Shown one piece after another: positions 23,277 through 32,003 of a stretch of 33,630 bases of DNA (positions within the stretch are counted from its first letter, which is position 1; every line of letters begins with the position of its first letter). Source of the DNA: Streptomyces afghaniensis 772 (GTDB lineage: Bacteria > Actinomycetota > Actinomycetes > Streptomycetales > Streptomycetaceae); contig KE354505.1 in the NCBI GenBank assembly GCA_000415505.1, positions 1-33,630 on the forward strand, in the 5' to 3' direction. Below the pieces are notes generated by a model that saw only the letters and a program-made list of their open reading frames with translations, ran no database searches and was not told the DNA's origin. The translations under genes and the position numbers were made by a program.

Positions 23277-24568
23277 CAACTGCCCGAGGTGACACCGGTC
23301 TGCTCGCCCCGGGGTGGGCAGACTCGGCGGCCGCGTCCGCCACGAGCGACCACGCGTATCTACGGGCGCTGTTCGACGCGGAGGCCGCGCTGACCCGGGC
23401 CCAGGCGGCGCTCGGGCTGGCCCCCGCCGAGGCGGCGACGGCGGTGACCGAGGCGGCCGACGCCGGCGCCTTCGACGTACGGTCCCTCGCCGAGCGGGCC
23501 CGCGCGGGCGGCAACCCCGTCATTCCCCTGGTCGCGGAGCTGACGAAGGCCGTCGGCGAGGAGTACGGCCCCTATGTCCACCGGGGGGCGACCAGCCAGG
23601 ACATCATGGACACCGCGACGATGCTGGTCGCCGTGCGCACGCTGGACCTGGTCCTCGCCGATCTCGGCCGCACCGAGCAGGCGCTCGCCCGGCTGGCCGC
23701 CGAGCACCGTGACACCGCGATGCCGGGGCGGACACTCACCCAGCACGCCGTACCGACGACGTTCGGGCTGAAGGCGGCCGGATGGCGGGCGCTGGTCCTC
23801 GACGCGCGGGACCGGGTGAGGGCCGTGCGGGACTCACTGCCCGCCCAACTCGGTGGCGCGGCGGGCACATTGGCGGCCTTCGGGGCGTACGGCGCGAGCG
23901 ATCCGGTGGCGCTGCCGACGGCCTACGCCCGTGAACTCGGCCTCCGCGCGCCCGATCTGCCCTGGCACACTCTGCGGACGCCCGTCGCCGATCTCGCCGG
24001 CTGTCTCGTCTTCACGGCGGGCGCGCTCGGCAAGCTCGCCGTGGACGTCCTCACCCTGTCGCGTACCGAGATCGCCGAGGTCGCGGAGGGCAGCGGCGGG
24101 GGTTCCTCGGCCATGCCGCACAAGTCCAATCCCGTACGGTCCACCCTCATCGCCTCCGCCGCGCGGCGGGCACCGCAGCTCGCGGCCACGCTGTACGGGT
24201 CGATGGCGGCGGAGGACGAGCGGCCGGCCGGGGCCTGGCACGCGGAGTGGGAGCCGCTGCGGGACCTGCTGCGGCTGGCCGGCGGGGCCGCCCGGGACGC
24301 CGTCGAGCTGGCGGAGGGGCTGCGGGTCCGGCCCGAGGTCATGCGCGAACACCTGGATCTCACCGGCGGGTTGATCGTCTCCGAGCGGCTGTCGGCCGAG
24401 CTGGCCCCGGTGCTGGGCCGCGCCCGCGCCAAGGAACTCCTCACCAGGCTGGCCGCCGAGGGGCGCCCGCCGGCCCAGGCGCCGGAACTGGCGGACGTCG
24501 ACCTCGATCCCACCCACTACACCGGCTCCGCCGGAGCCCTCACCGACCGTGCTCTGGAGCGACGTTGA
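23273..24568 (+). CDS. pcaB: 3-carboxy-cis,cis-muconate cycloisomerase
   Basis: A 431-residue member of the fumarase/aspartase/argininosuccinate-lyase superfamily, which closes 3-carboxymuconate to 4-carboxymuconolactone. The family signature loop GGGSSAMPHKSNPVRS is at about residues 276-291; the HRGATSQDIMDTA segment (about 102-114) and the TLTQHAVPTTFGLKAAGW segment (about 152-169) carry other active-site residues. The start is the GTG at 23273 in a GTGA overlap with pcaG. It ends in a TTGA overlap with pcaL. Longer than some proteobacterial PcaB only slightly; nothing odd. Confidence 0.95.
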   Translation: MTTARGDTGLLAPGWADSAAASATSDHAYLRALFDAEAALTRAQAALGLAPAEAATAVTEAADAGAFDVRSLAERARAGGNPVIPLVAELTKAVGEEYGPYVHRGATSQDIMDTATMLVAVRTLDLVLADLGRTEQALARLAAEHRDTAMPGRTLTQHAVPTTFGLKAAGWRALVLDARDRVRAVRDSLPAQLGGAAGTLAAFGAYGASDPVALPTAYARELGLRAPDLPWHTLRTPVADLAGCLVFTAGALGKLAVDVLTLSRTEIAEVAEGSGGGSSAMPHKSNPVRSTLIASAARRAPQLAATLYGSMAAEDERPAGAWHAEWEPLRDLLRLAGGAARDAVELAEGLRVRPEVMREHLDLTGGLIVSERLSAELAPVLGRARAKELLTRLAAEGRPPAQAPELADVDLDPTHYTGSAGALTDRALERR

Positions 24569-25686
24569 CACTTCTCGCCCACCGTGCCGAAGGACCCTCT
24601 TCCGCACCCCCACTGCTGCTCGGCCCTTCGCTCGGCACGTCGAACGCCCTGTGGGACAAGGTGGCGCCCGAGCTGTCGATCACCCATCGGGTCGTCCGCT
24701 GGGACCTGCCGGGACACGGCGGCTCGGCGGCCGGTCTCATCAAGGCGGGCGCGACGGTCGGTGACCTCGCCGACCTGGTACTGGCGCTCGCCGACTCGCT
24801 CGGCATCCAGCAGTTCGCGTACGCGGGTGTGTCGCTGGGCGGGGCGGTGGGGCTGCACCTGGCCGTCCACCGTCCGCAGCGGCTGTCGTCCCTCGCCGTG
24901 ATCTGCTCCTCCGCGCACTTCAACGGGGCGAAGCCCTGGCAGGAGCGGGCCGCGCTGGTGCGGCGGGAAGGGCTGGCCGGGCTGGCGGAGAGTGCGGACG
25001 CGCGCTGGTTCACCTCCGGTTTCACCGTGCCGGAGCTGGTGGACGACCACCGGCGCGCCGACCCGGACGCGTACGCCGCCTGCTGTGACGCGCTCGCCGC
25101 GTTCGATCTGCGGGACCGGCTGCCCGAGATCGCCGTGCCGACGCTGCTCATCGCCGGACGGGACGATCCGGCGACGCCGCCCGCGCATCTGCGGGAGATC
25201 GCGGACGCGGTGCCGGGCGCTGCGCTCGTGGAGCTCCCGGGCGCCTCGCACCTGGCGCCCGCGCAGTGCCCGGAGGCGGTGCTGACCGCGCTGCGGGCAC
25301 ACTTCGGCGGGACCGCCGGACGCGGTATGGAGGTGCGGCGCGAGGTGCTCGGCGACGCGCACGTCGACCGGGCGCAGTCCCGGCAGACCCCGTTCACGGC
25401 ACGCTTCCAGGACTTCATCTCGCGCTACGCCTGGGGCGAGATCTGGACCGACCCGACGCTGTCACGCCGCGAGCGCAGCATGATCACCCTCACCGCGCTG
25501 GTGGCGCACGGCCACTACGACGAACTGGCCATGCACGTCCGGGCGGCGCGCCGGGGCGGGCTCACCCCGGAGGAGATCGGCGCGGTACTGCTCCAGTGCG
25601 CGGTCTACTGCGGGGTGCCGGCGGCGAACTCGGCGTTCGCGACGGCCCAGCGGGTGCTGGCGGAGGAGGACGGCACGCCAGGGTGA
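24565..25686 (+). CDS. pcaL: fused 3-oxoadipate enol-lactonase / 4-carboxymuconolactone decarboxylase
   Basis: A 373-residue two-enzyme fusion (PcaD then PcaC) known from Rhodococcus and Streptomyces. Residues 1 to about 250 form an alpha/beta-hydrolase: VVRWDLPGHGGS (about 42-53), the nucleophile Ser in YAGVSLGGAVG (about 86-96), the acid in LLIAGRDDPATPP (about 193-205) and the His in LPGASHLAPAQCP (about 222-234). Residues about 253-373 form the carboxymuconolactone decarboxylase domain (MEVRREVLGDAHVDRAQ, LSRRERSMITLTALVAHGHYDEL, EIGAVLLQCAVYCGVPAANSAF). The start is a TTG at 24565 overlapping the pcaB stop, so translation probably depends on coupling. It is the last gene of the operon. 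Confidence 0.95.
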   Translation: MTLLAHRAEGPSSAPPLLLGPSLGTSNALWDKVAPELSITHRVVRWDLPGHGGSAAGLIKAGATVGDLADLVLALADSLGIQQFAYAGVSLGGAVGLHLAVHRPQRLSSLAVICSSAHFNGAKPWQERAALVRREGLAGLAESADARWFTSGFTVPELVDDHRRADPDAYAACCDALAAFDLRDRLPEIAVPTLLIAGRDDPATPPAHLREIADAVPGAALVELPGASHLAPAQCPEAVLTALRAHFGGTAGRGMEVRREVLGDAHVDRAQSRQTPFTARFQDFISRYAWGEIWTDPTLSRRERSMITLTALVAHGHYDELAMHVRAARRGGLTPEEIGAVLLQCAVYCGVPAANSAFATAQRVLAEEDGTPG

Positions 25687-25750
25687 TCCTGCTGGTCGTA
25701 GGCTCGACGGCAGCTCGCTCCGGCCCGCCCGGCGTGCCTACGGTGGGAGC

Positions 25751-26542
25751 ATGTCCACCATCCTGATCACCGGCGCCACCTCGGGGCTCGGCCGGTACAT
25801 CGCCTTCGAACTCGTCCGCTTGGGGCATGTCGTCCTCGTCCACGGCCGGGACGCGGGCCGCACCGAGCGGCTGGCCGGGGAACTGCGCGCCGAGGGGGAC
25901 GCCGAGGCGTTCGTCGCCGACCTGGCATCGCTGGCGCAGGTGCGCGAGCTGGCCGGGCACGTCGCCGACGCGCATCCCGAGCTCGACGTGCTGGTCAACA
26001 ACGCGGGCGTGGGGTTCGGGACGCCCGGTGCGGGCCGTGAGCTGAGCGCCGACGGGCACGAGTTGCGGCTGGCGGTGAACTATCTGGCGCCGGTCGTGCT
26101 GACCCGGGCCCTGCTGCCGGTGCTGCGGGCGAACGCGCCGGCGCGGATCGTCAACGTCGGTTCGGCCGGTCAGGAACCCCTGGTCGCCGAGGACCCCGAG
26201 TTCACCCGCGGCTACGACGGCGTGTCGGCGTACTGCCGCAGCAAGTTCGCGCTCGCCGCGCACACCTTCGCGCTCGCCGGGGAACTGGACGGCACCGGCG
26301 TCTCGGTGAACGTGCTGCACCCGGCGACGTACATGGACACGGCGATGGTCCGCGAGGCGGACGTCACGCCGTGGAACACGGTCGCCGACGGGGCGGCCGG
26401 TGTGCTGGCCCTGGCCACGCGCGACCTGGGCAGCGGCCGGTACTACGACGGGACGAGCCCGGCACGGGCCCATGAGGCGGCGTACGACCCCCGGGTGGGC
26501 AGGCGGCTCGCGGCGGTGACCGAGCAGTTGCTCGGCGCCTGA
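25751..26542 (+). CDS. short-chain dehydrogenase/reductase (SDR)
   Basis: A 263-residue SDR with the nucleotide-binding motif TGATSGLG (about 7-14), VNNAGVG (about 83-89), the catalytic Ser in VNVGSAG (about 137), and YCRSK (about 158-162). NADP preference is suggested by the GRDAGR stretch after beta-2. The ATG at 25751 follows GGGAG; TACGGT ends six bases before the ATG and could be a -10 box for a leaderless message. The 64-base gap after pcaL holds a 7-bp inverted repeat CGTAGGC (25697) / GCCTACG (25736). Not known to belong to the beta-ketoadipate pathway; the substrate is unknown. It converges on the LAL-like gene with a one-base gap. Confidence 0.9.
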   Translation: MSTILITGATSGLGRYIAFELVRLGHVVLVHGRDAGRTERLAGELRAEGDAEAFVADLASLAQVRELAGHVADAHPELDVLVNNAGVGFGTPGAGRELSADGHELRLAVNYLAPVVLTRALLPVLRANAPARIVNVGSAGQEPLVAEDPEFTRGYDGVSAYCRSKFALAAHTFALAGELDGTGVSVNVLHPATYMDTAMVREADVTPWNTVADGAAGVLALATRDLGSGRYYDGTSPARAHEAAYDPRVGRRLAAVTEQLLGA

Positions 26543-26543
26543 G

Positions 26544-29226
26544 CTACCCGGCTCCGGCGCCCGCCTTCAGCGCCGCCCGCGCCCGTGCCGCCAGCCCGTC
26601 CGCGCCGCAGGAGACCGCCAGGCCGAGGCCGCGGTCGAGGTCGGTGGCCGAGCGGGCGGCGATGCCGTACTCGATGCGGGCCGCCGCGTGCTCGTACTGG
26701 CAGGGCGAGGACTCCAGGTAGGTGACGGCCTGGGCGGCGAGGCGGACCGCACGCTGGCCGGTCTCCAGGGCGGCGGCGCAGCGCAGGGCCTCCCCTATGG
26801 CGGTGTCCGTCCGAAACGCTCGGCCGGCGGCGGACGTCGACGGCGAGCCGGGCGGCACGGGCCGGGTCCTCGGTGGCCAGGGCCCGGGCGAGGTCGCCCG
26901 CCCAGGGGACGAGCACGGGGTTGTGGTGCCCGCGCGCTGCCGCCGCCTTCTCGGCGGCCTCCAGTTCGTTGACGCCGTCCTTGGTGCGGCCGACGGCCAG
27001 CAGCAGCCGGCCGCGCACCGAGCGCGGGTCCGGCAGCACGATGGTGGACGGGTAGGGCGGGGCGAAGCCGTACCGTTCGGCGACCTCCCAGGCCTCCTCG
27101 ACATGGCCGCGGGCGAGCAGTGTGTCGACGAGGTTGCAGGTCGCGGACCAGTACAGAGGAAGGCGGCGGCCGACGCGCTCGGCGAGGCGCAGCGACTCGC
27201 GCAAGGACTCCTCCGCCTCCTTCAGCCGGCCCCGCCTGCGGTGGCCGAGCCCGACGTAGGCGTGGGCCAGGGCGAGGTGGCCGCCGCTCCAGCCGGCGGT
27301 CTCGTAGGCGCGCAGGGCCTCGTTGTAGAGGGTCTCGGCGCGGTCGAGGCGGTCGGTGAAGGCGTACGCGTTGGCCAGCATCAGGAGCAGTTCGATGCCC
27401 CACTCGGTGTCGGTCCAGCCGAGCCCCGGGGCCAGGCGGCCGTTGACGAGGGCGCGGTCGCACAGTTCGACGACCTCCTCGGCGTTCTCGCCGTGCATCA
27501 GGGCGTCGAAGCCGCGCAGGATGAGCAGGGCGCGTTCGGAGTTGTCCCGGCCGGTGCAGGTGCGGGCGAGGTCGGCGAGCCGCCGGGAGCGGTCGGGTGA
27601 GGTGGCCTCGCCGGCGTGGATGCCCTCCCACATGAAGTGCACGGCCTGGAGCCGCATCCGGGCGGGGCCGGGCTGGAGCCGGGCGGCCTCCGCCTCGACC
27701 GTGCGGACGGCCTCCTCCAGCTGGTCGTTGTGGAGCAGCGCCTGGGAGAGCCGGAAGACGGCGTCCACCCGCTTGTCGCCGTCGAGGCCGGGCATGCCGA
27801 GCGCGGCCCGCAACTGGCTGATGGTGCGGGCTGGCGCGGTGAGGAAGGTGGCCTCGGCCAGTTCGTACAGCACGTGCGGGTGCGTCTCGGGCCGGGGCGG
27901 CTCCTTCAGGGCGCGCTCCAGGCAGCGGCGGGCCGCGTCGGGTGCGCCGACGGCGAGGTGCTCGCGGGCGGCCTCGCGCAGTTGCCCGACGAGTTCCTCG
28001 TCGTCGTCCGGGTGGACTTCGAGGAGGTGCCGGGCGGCGGCAGCGGCGCCGTGTCCCTCGTCGGCGACGATGCGGGCGGCGATACCGTGCATGGCGGTGC
28101 ACAGGGCGTCGGGGATCGAGTTGTAGACGGCGGTGGCGATCAGCGGGTGGACGAACTCCAGATCGCCTTCGGCTGTGCGGCCGGTCGCGGGGTCGGGGGC
28201 GGTGAGGATGCGGGCGGTGCGCAGCAGTTCGGCGCAGCGGCGGGCCACGTCGGGCTTGAGGGTGGCGAGCTTGGCGACCAGGTCGATGGAGATGCCGGTG
28301 CCGAGGATGGCGGCGGCCCAGGCGAACCTGGTGGCGTCGATGCCGAGTTCCTCCAGGCGGGCGACGAGGCCGCCGCCGCGGGCCGAGCGGTTCAGCTCGC
28401 GCAGTTCGCCGGCGCGGGCCTCGACCGGTTCGAGTTCGCTGTCCTGCACCTTGGCGAGGAGTTCGACGGTGTCGTAGGGATTGCCGGCGGTGACGGCCCA
28501 GACCTCGCGGCAGAACGCGGCGTCGGCGTGTTCGCCGAGGGTGGCGCGGGTGAGTCCGGCCGTGGCGTCCGGGGTGAGGGCGCTCAGGGTCGTGGCGGGG
28601 CCGTCCGCGGCGGCGGCGACGGTGTCGAGGAGACGGGCGCTCGTGCCGGAGACCTCGCCCGGGCGGCGGGTGACCACGACCAGGACGGACATCTCGTCGC
28701 GGCGTTCGGCCAGCGCGGCGAGCCAGTGCAGGGTCTCCTGGTCGGCCCAGTGGGCGTCGTCGATGAGCAGCACCAGCGGCCAGTCCCGGCGGGAGAGCCG
28801 GCGCACGGCGGCGACCAGGCCGTCGCACACGCCCTGCGGGTCGGCCTGCCGGTCGCCGGGGTCCGCTATGCCGAGGGCGGGCCCGGCGATGTCGTACCAG
28901 TCGCCGAGGTACTCGCGGGCCTCCTCCGGCAGCATCGACAGCAGCGCCGGTTGCAGTAACTGCCGTACGACGTTGAAGGGGACCGACCTGAGGGTCTCGC
29001 CGCCGCGTGCCGACCAGACCTGGCAGCCGTGTGCCTCGGCGATGCGGCGGGTTTCGGCCAGCAGCGCGGTCTTGCCGAGCCCGGCCTCGCCGCGGAAGAC
29101 CAGCAGCCCGCCGGACGAGGAGCGGTCCGCGCACAGGCTGTCGACCGCCCGCGCGACGGCGGCGACTTCCTCGTCGCGCTCCCACAGGGAAGCCGAGGCG
29201 GCGGCCGTGGGCCGTACCTCCGTCAT
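26544..29226 (-). CDS. large LAL-like ATPase/TPR protein without a LuxR DNA-binding domain (frameshifted near the C-terminus)
   Basis: About 894 residues when repaired, starting at ATG 29226 with GGGAGG upstream. An AAA-type ATPase module leads: Walker A GEAGLGKTALL (about 46-56), Walker B VLLIDDAHWAD (about 137-147), then EVSGTSARLLD and the winged segment found in LAL/MalT-type regulators. From about 430 on there are helical TPR-like repeats (HPHVLYELAEATFLTA, HLALAHAYVGLGHRRRGRLKEAEESLRESLRLAERVG). The end ...LAARARAALKAGAG shows no LuxR helix-turn-helix, unlike typical LAL proteins. Between 26811 and 26825 the frame shifts: the stretch between the two good frames spells 'AERFG' in the third frame, so two missing bases, one in each of two CC pairs (26811-26812 and 26824-26825), fit best. 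Function: an NTPase signalling protein, target unknown. Confidence 0.8.
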
Positions 29227-29402
29227 CCCGCTACCTCCCGAAGTCGCCCGAACGACGTACAGACGTCGAGCGTAGCCGTCCGATTGCCTGAGTGGAGGAT
29301 GGACGGGGCACCTGTTGCCGTGACGGGTGACACCGGGTGCGATCGGACGACGTACCCGGGCCGTCACCAGCCGTCTTCGCGTCAACGGCGTGCAATTGCA
29401 GG

Positions 29403-29410
29403 GGAGGTGA
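29403..29410 (+). promoter_or_regulatory. near-ideal ribosome-binding site GGAGGTGA at the transporter start
   Basis: GGAGGTGA is an 8-base match to the 3' end of 16S rRNA. The annotated-type GTG start (29407) lies inside it, too close to be used with it. Five bases after it comes ATT (29416), in frame. This leaves the true start open. Confidence 0.5.
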
Positions 29411-30717
29411 CGTTCATTCACCACACCGGGGAGACACGTCGGGGCCGGCGGGCGCTGGTCGCCGGGTCGGTGGGCAATCTCATCGAATGGTACGAGTTCG
29501 GCGTCTACGGCTACTTCGCGACGATCATCGCGGCACGGTTCTTCACACCGGAGGGCGGCAGCGAGGCCGAGGCGTTGGTGAAGACGTACGCGTCGTTCGC
29601 GCTCGCGTTCTTCTTCCGGCCCGTCGGGGCGGCGCTTTTCGGCCGCCTGGGCGACCGGGTCGGCCGTCGTCCTGTGCTGGTCCTGGTGATCACGCTGATG
29701 ACGGTCGCGACGGCGCTGATCGGCGTGTTGCCGACGTACGCGCAGGCGGGAGCCCTGGCGCCCTGGCTGCTCACCTTTCTGCGGGTGCTCCAAGGGTTGT
29801 CCGCCGGTGGGGAGTTCGGCGGCGCGGTGTCGGTGATGACGGAGTTCGCGCCGCCGGGCAGGCGAGGGCTGTACGGGTCGTTGCAGTCGTTCACGGTGGC
29901 GCTGGGGCTGCTGGCCGGTGCGGGCGCGGCGGCGTTGCTCGCCACGGTGCTGACCGAGGAGCAGTTGGGATCGTGGGGCTGGCGGCTGCCGTTCCTGCTG
30001 ACGCTGCCGCTGGGGCTGGGGGCGTTGTGGCTGAGGCTGCGGCTGGACGAGACGCCGGCGTTCATGGCGGAGGCGGCACGGGAGACGCCTCCGCCGCGCG
30101 AGGTCGCCAGAGCCGTCGTGCTGGGCGCGGGGCGGATCATGGGCTGGGCCGCTGCCGGTTACACGTTCCTCGTCGTGCTGCCGTCATATCTGCAGAGTTC
30201 GCTGGGCGCGACCTTCCAGCAGGCGCTGGTCGCCACCGTGCTGGCCAACCTGGGCTTCGCCGTGACGATCGTGCCGGCGGGGCTGCTCAGCGACCTGCTC
30301 GGGCGGCGGACGGTGATGCTGACGGGGGCCGTGCTGGTGGTGGTCCTCGCGGTGCCGCTGCTCAACCTTCTTCAGGAATCCGGCGTTTCGAACACCGTGA
30401 AGGGTGTGGCGGTGTTCGGCGCCGGTGCGGTGGTGGGGCTGATGGCGGGGCCGGGTCCGGCGATGCTGTCGGAGATGTTCCCGGCCCGGGTGCGCTGCAC
30501 GGGCCTGGGACTCGCCTACGCGCTGTCCAATGCGGTGTTCTCCGGGTGCGCCGGGCTCATCATCACGGAGACGATCGAGCGGACGGGGAGCGTGGACATC
30601 CCCGCGTACTACGCGGCGGTGACGTGCGCGGTGAGCGTGCCGGCGCTGCTCACGCTGTCCGGGCGGGGGGTGGCCGAGGAGGCAGAGGAGAAGGCTGGAC
30701 GGACGGAATGCGGGTGA
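29407..30717 (+). CDS. MHS-family (metabolite:H+ symporter) major facilitator transporter
   Basis: A 436-residue inner-membrane transporter with 12 predicted hydrophobic segments. Family marks: SVGNLIEWYEFGVYGYFATIIA in the first segment, RPVGAALFGRLGDRVGRRPVLV between segments 2 and 3, and RVLQGLSAGGEFGGAVSVMTEFAPPGRRG at about 120-148. The MHS branch carries organic acids, proline/betaine and dicarboxylates; the substrate here is unknown, though an aromatic or keto-acid would suit the nearby pca genes (inference). The start is uncertain: GTG 29407 (MTFIHHTGETRRG), an in-frame ATT at 29416 that is better spaced from GGAGGTGA, or an upstream ATG at 29299. The TGA stop lies inside the first unit of a 14-bp tandem repeat that runs to anmK. 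Confidence 0.92.
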   Translation: MTFIHHTGETRRGRRALVAGSVGNLIEWYEFGVYGYFATIIAARFFTPEGGSEAEALVKTYASFALAFFFRPVGAALFGRLGDRVGRRPVLVLVITLMTVATALIGVLPTYAQAGALAPWLLTFLRVLQGLSAGGEFGGAVSVMTEFAPPGRRGLYGSLQSFTVALGLLAGAGAAALLATVLTEEQLGSWGWRLPFLLTLPLGLGALWLRLRLDETPAFMAEAARETPPPREVARAVVLGAGRIMGWAAAGYTFLVVLPSYLQSSLGATFQQALVATVLANLGFAVTIVPAGLLSDLLGRRTVMLTGAVLVVVLAVPLLNLLQESGVSNTVKGVAVFGAGAVVGLMAGPGPAMLSEMFPARVRCTGLGLAYALSNAVFSGCAGLIITETIERTGSVDIPAYYAAVTCAVSVPALLTLSGRGVAEEAEEKAGRTECG

Positions 30718-30805
30718 ACGGATGCGGGTGAACGGATGCGGGTGAACGGATGCGGGTGAACGGATGCGGGTGAACGGATGCGGGTGATCGGATGCGGGTG
30801 ATCGG
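30708..30805 (+). repeat. seven tandem 14-bp units (ATGCGGGTGAACGG) joining the transporter stop to the anmK start
   Basis: Units start at 30708, 30722, 30736, 30750, 30764, 30778 and 30792. Units 1-5 are identical; units 6 and 7 read ATGCGGGTGATCGG. The transporter's TGA (30715-30717) is in unit 1, and unit 7 is the first five codons of anmK (Met-Arg-Val-Ile-Gly). Each unit has an ATG and a GGTGA that stands four bases before the next unit's ATG. Every ATG in units 1-5 opens MRVNGCG-stop and that of unit 6 MRVIGCG-stop, each overlapping the next; only unit 7 leads into anmK. Confidence 0.97.
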
Positions 30806-31946
30806 ACTCATGTCCGGGACGTCGTACGACGCCATCGACGCGGCGGTGGCCGACCTGGACCTCGTCGGCGACAGCCTGGTGCTGAAGCCGCTCGGCATGG
30901 TCAGCGAGCCGTACGACGGTGAACTGCGCGAGGCCCTGACCGCCGCCCTGCCGCCGGGGCACACCACGCTGGGCGAGGTGTGCCGGCTGGACACCCTCAT
31001 CGGGCAGGCCTTCGCGGCGGCCGCGGTCCGGGCCGACCGGGAACTGTGCGAGGGGTTGGCCGGGTTGGTGGCCTCGCACGGGCAGACCGTCTACCACTGG
31101 GTCGCCGAGAAGGAGGTGCACGGCACGCTCCAGCTCGGGCAGCCGGCCTGGATCGCCGAGGCGACCGGGCTGCCCGTGGTCGCCGACTTCCGGCCGCGGG
31201 ACATCGCCGCCGGCGGGCAGGGTGCCCCGCTGGTCAGCCTGTTCGACCTGCTGTGGCTGCGGGGCCGGCCGGGCAGGCCCGTCGCGCTGAACATCGGCGG
31301 TATCGCCAACCTCACCGCGCCCGACGGGACCGCCTTCGACACCGGGCCGGGCTGCGCGCTGATCGACGCGGCGGCCCGCGGGTTCAGCGGCGGAGCCCTG
31401 TCCTACGACACGGACGGGGCGCTGGCCGCCCGCGGCCGGGTGCACGGGCCGCTGCTGGACCGGCTGCTGGAGGAGCCGTACTACGCGCTGCCCGCGCCCA
31501 AGACGACGGGCAAGGAGCTGTTCCATCTCGGTCGTCTGCGGGACGCGCTGGCCGGGTTCGGGACGCTGCCCGCCGAGGACGTCGTCGCCACCCTGACCAT
31601 GCTCACGGCCCGGACGGTGGCGGACGCCGTGCGGTCGGTGGGCGCGACGGAGGTCGTCGCCTCGGGTGGCGGTACCCGCAACCCGGTGCTGATGGGGATG
31701 CTCGGGGAGCTGCTGCCGGGGGTGGCGGTGCGCACCTCGGACGAACTGGGGCTGCCGTCCGGCGCGAAGGAGGCGTACGCCTTCGCGGTCCTGGGGTTTC
31801 TGACCCTGCACGGCCTGCCCGGCACCGAGCCCGCGAGCACGGGGGCACGGCATCCGAGCGTGCTGGGGTCGGTGACCCCCGGCCGGGAAGGGCTGCGGCT
31901 GCCCCCGCCGGCCGGCCGGGGGCCGACGCGCCTGCTGCTGGACTGA
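30792..31946 (+). CDS. anmK: anhydro-N-acetylmuramic acid kinase
   Basis: A 384-residue kinase of the ASKHA fold that opens the 1,6-anhydro ring of anhydroMurNAc and phosphorylates it, returning cell-wall sugar to metabolism. Marks: VIGLMSGTSYDAIDAAV (about 3-19, phosphate loop), LVASHGQTVYHW (about 93-104), VADFRPRDIAAGGQGAPL (about 132-149), ALNIGGIANLT (about 167-177), FDTGPGCALIDA (about 183-194) and EVVASGGGTRNPVLM (about 288-302). The ATG at 30792 is the seventh of a ladder of tandem ATG units; it is the only one that opens the long frame. Ribosome binding would use the GGTGA of unit 6. The last 50 residues are extended and Pro/Gly-rich. It is 74 bases after the transporter stop and may be transcribed with it. 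Confidence 0.95.
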   Translation: MRVIGLMSGTSYDAIDAAVADLDLVGDSLVLKPLGMVSEPYDGELREALTAALPPGHTTLGEVCRLDTLIGQAFAAAAVRADRELCEGLAGLVASHGQTVYHWVAEKEVHGTLQLGQPAWIAEATGLPVVADFRPRDIAAGGQGAPLVSLFDLLWLRGRPGRPVALNIGGIANLTAPDGTAFDTGPGCALIDAAARGFSGGALSYDTDGALAARGRVHGPLLDRLLEEPYYALPAPKTTGKELFHLGRLRDALAGFGTLPAEDVVATLTMLTARTVADAVRSVGATEVVASGGGTRNPVLMGMLGELLPGVAVRTSDELGLPSGAKEAYAFAVLGFLTLHGLPGTEPASTGARHPSVLGSVTPGREGLRLPPPAGRGPTRLLLD

Positions 31947-32003
31947 CGCGATCTGTTCGGCTCCTCTCATCCCACTTTCACCGACGCCTCATACGGTGGG
32001 GGC

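Noticed and set aside
25697-25742. CGTAGGC/GCCTACG inverted repeat before the SDR as a fourth copy of the desaturase operator
   Set aside because: The arms are 32 bases apart and lack the CCTACG-N4-CGTA spacing; likely a chance match or a weak terminator for pcaL.
27616-28959. A 447-codon plus-strand frame opposite the LAL-like ATPase
   Set aside because: The minus strand has Walker motifs and a ribosome site; the plus-strand frame has Gly/Val/Glu shadow composition.
30708-30805. A CRISPR array
   Set aside because: The 14-bp units are directly adjacent with no spacers, and the last unit is coding sequence of anmK.
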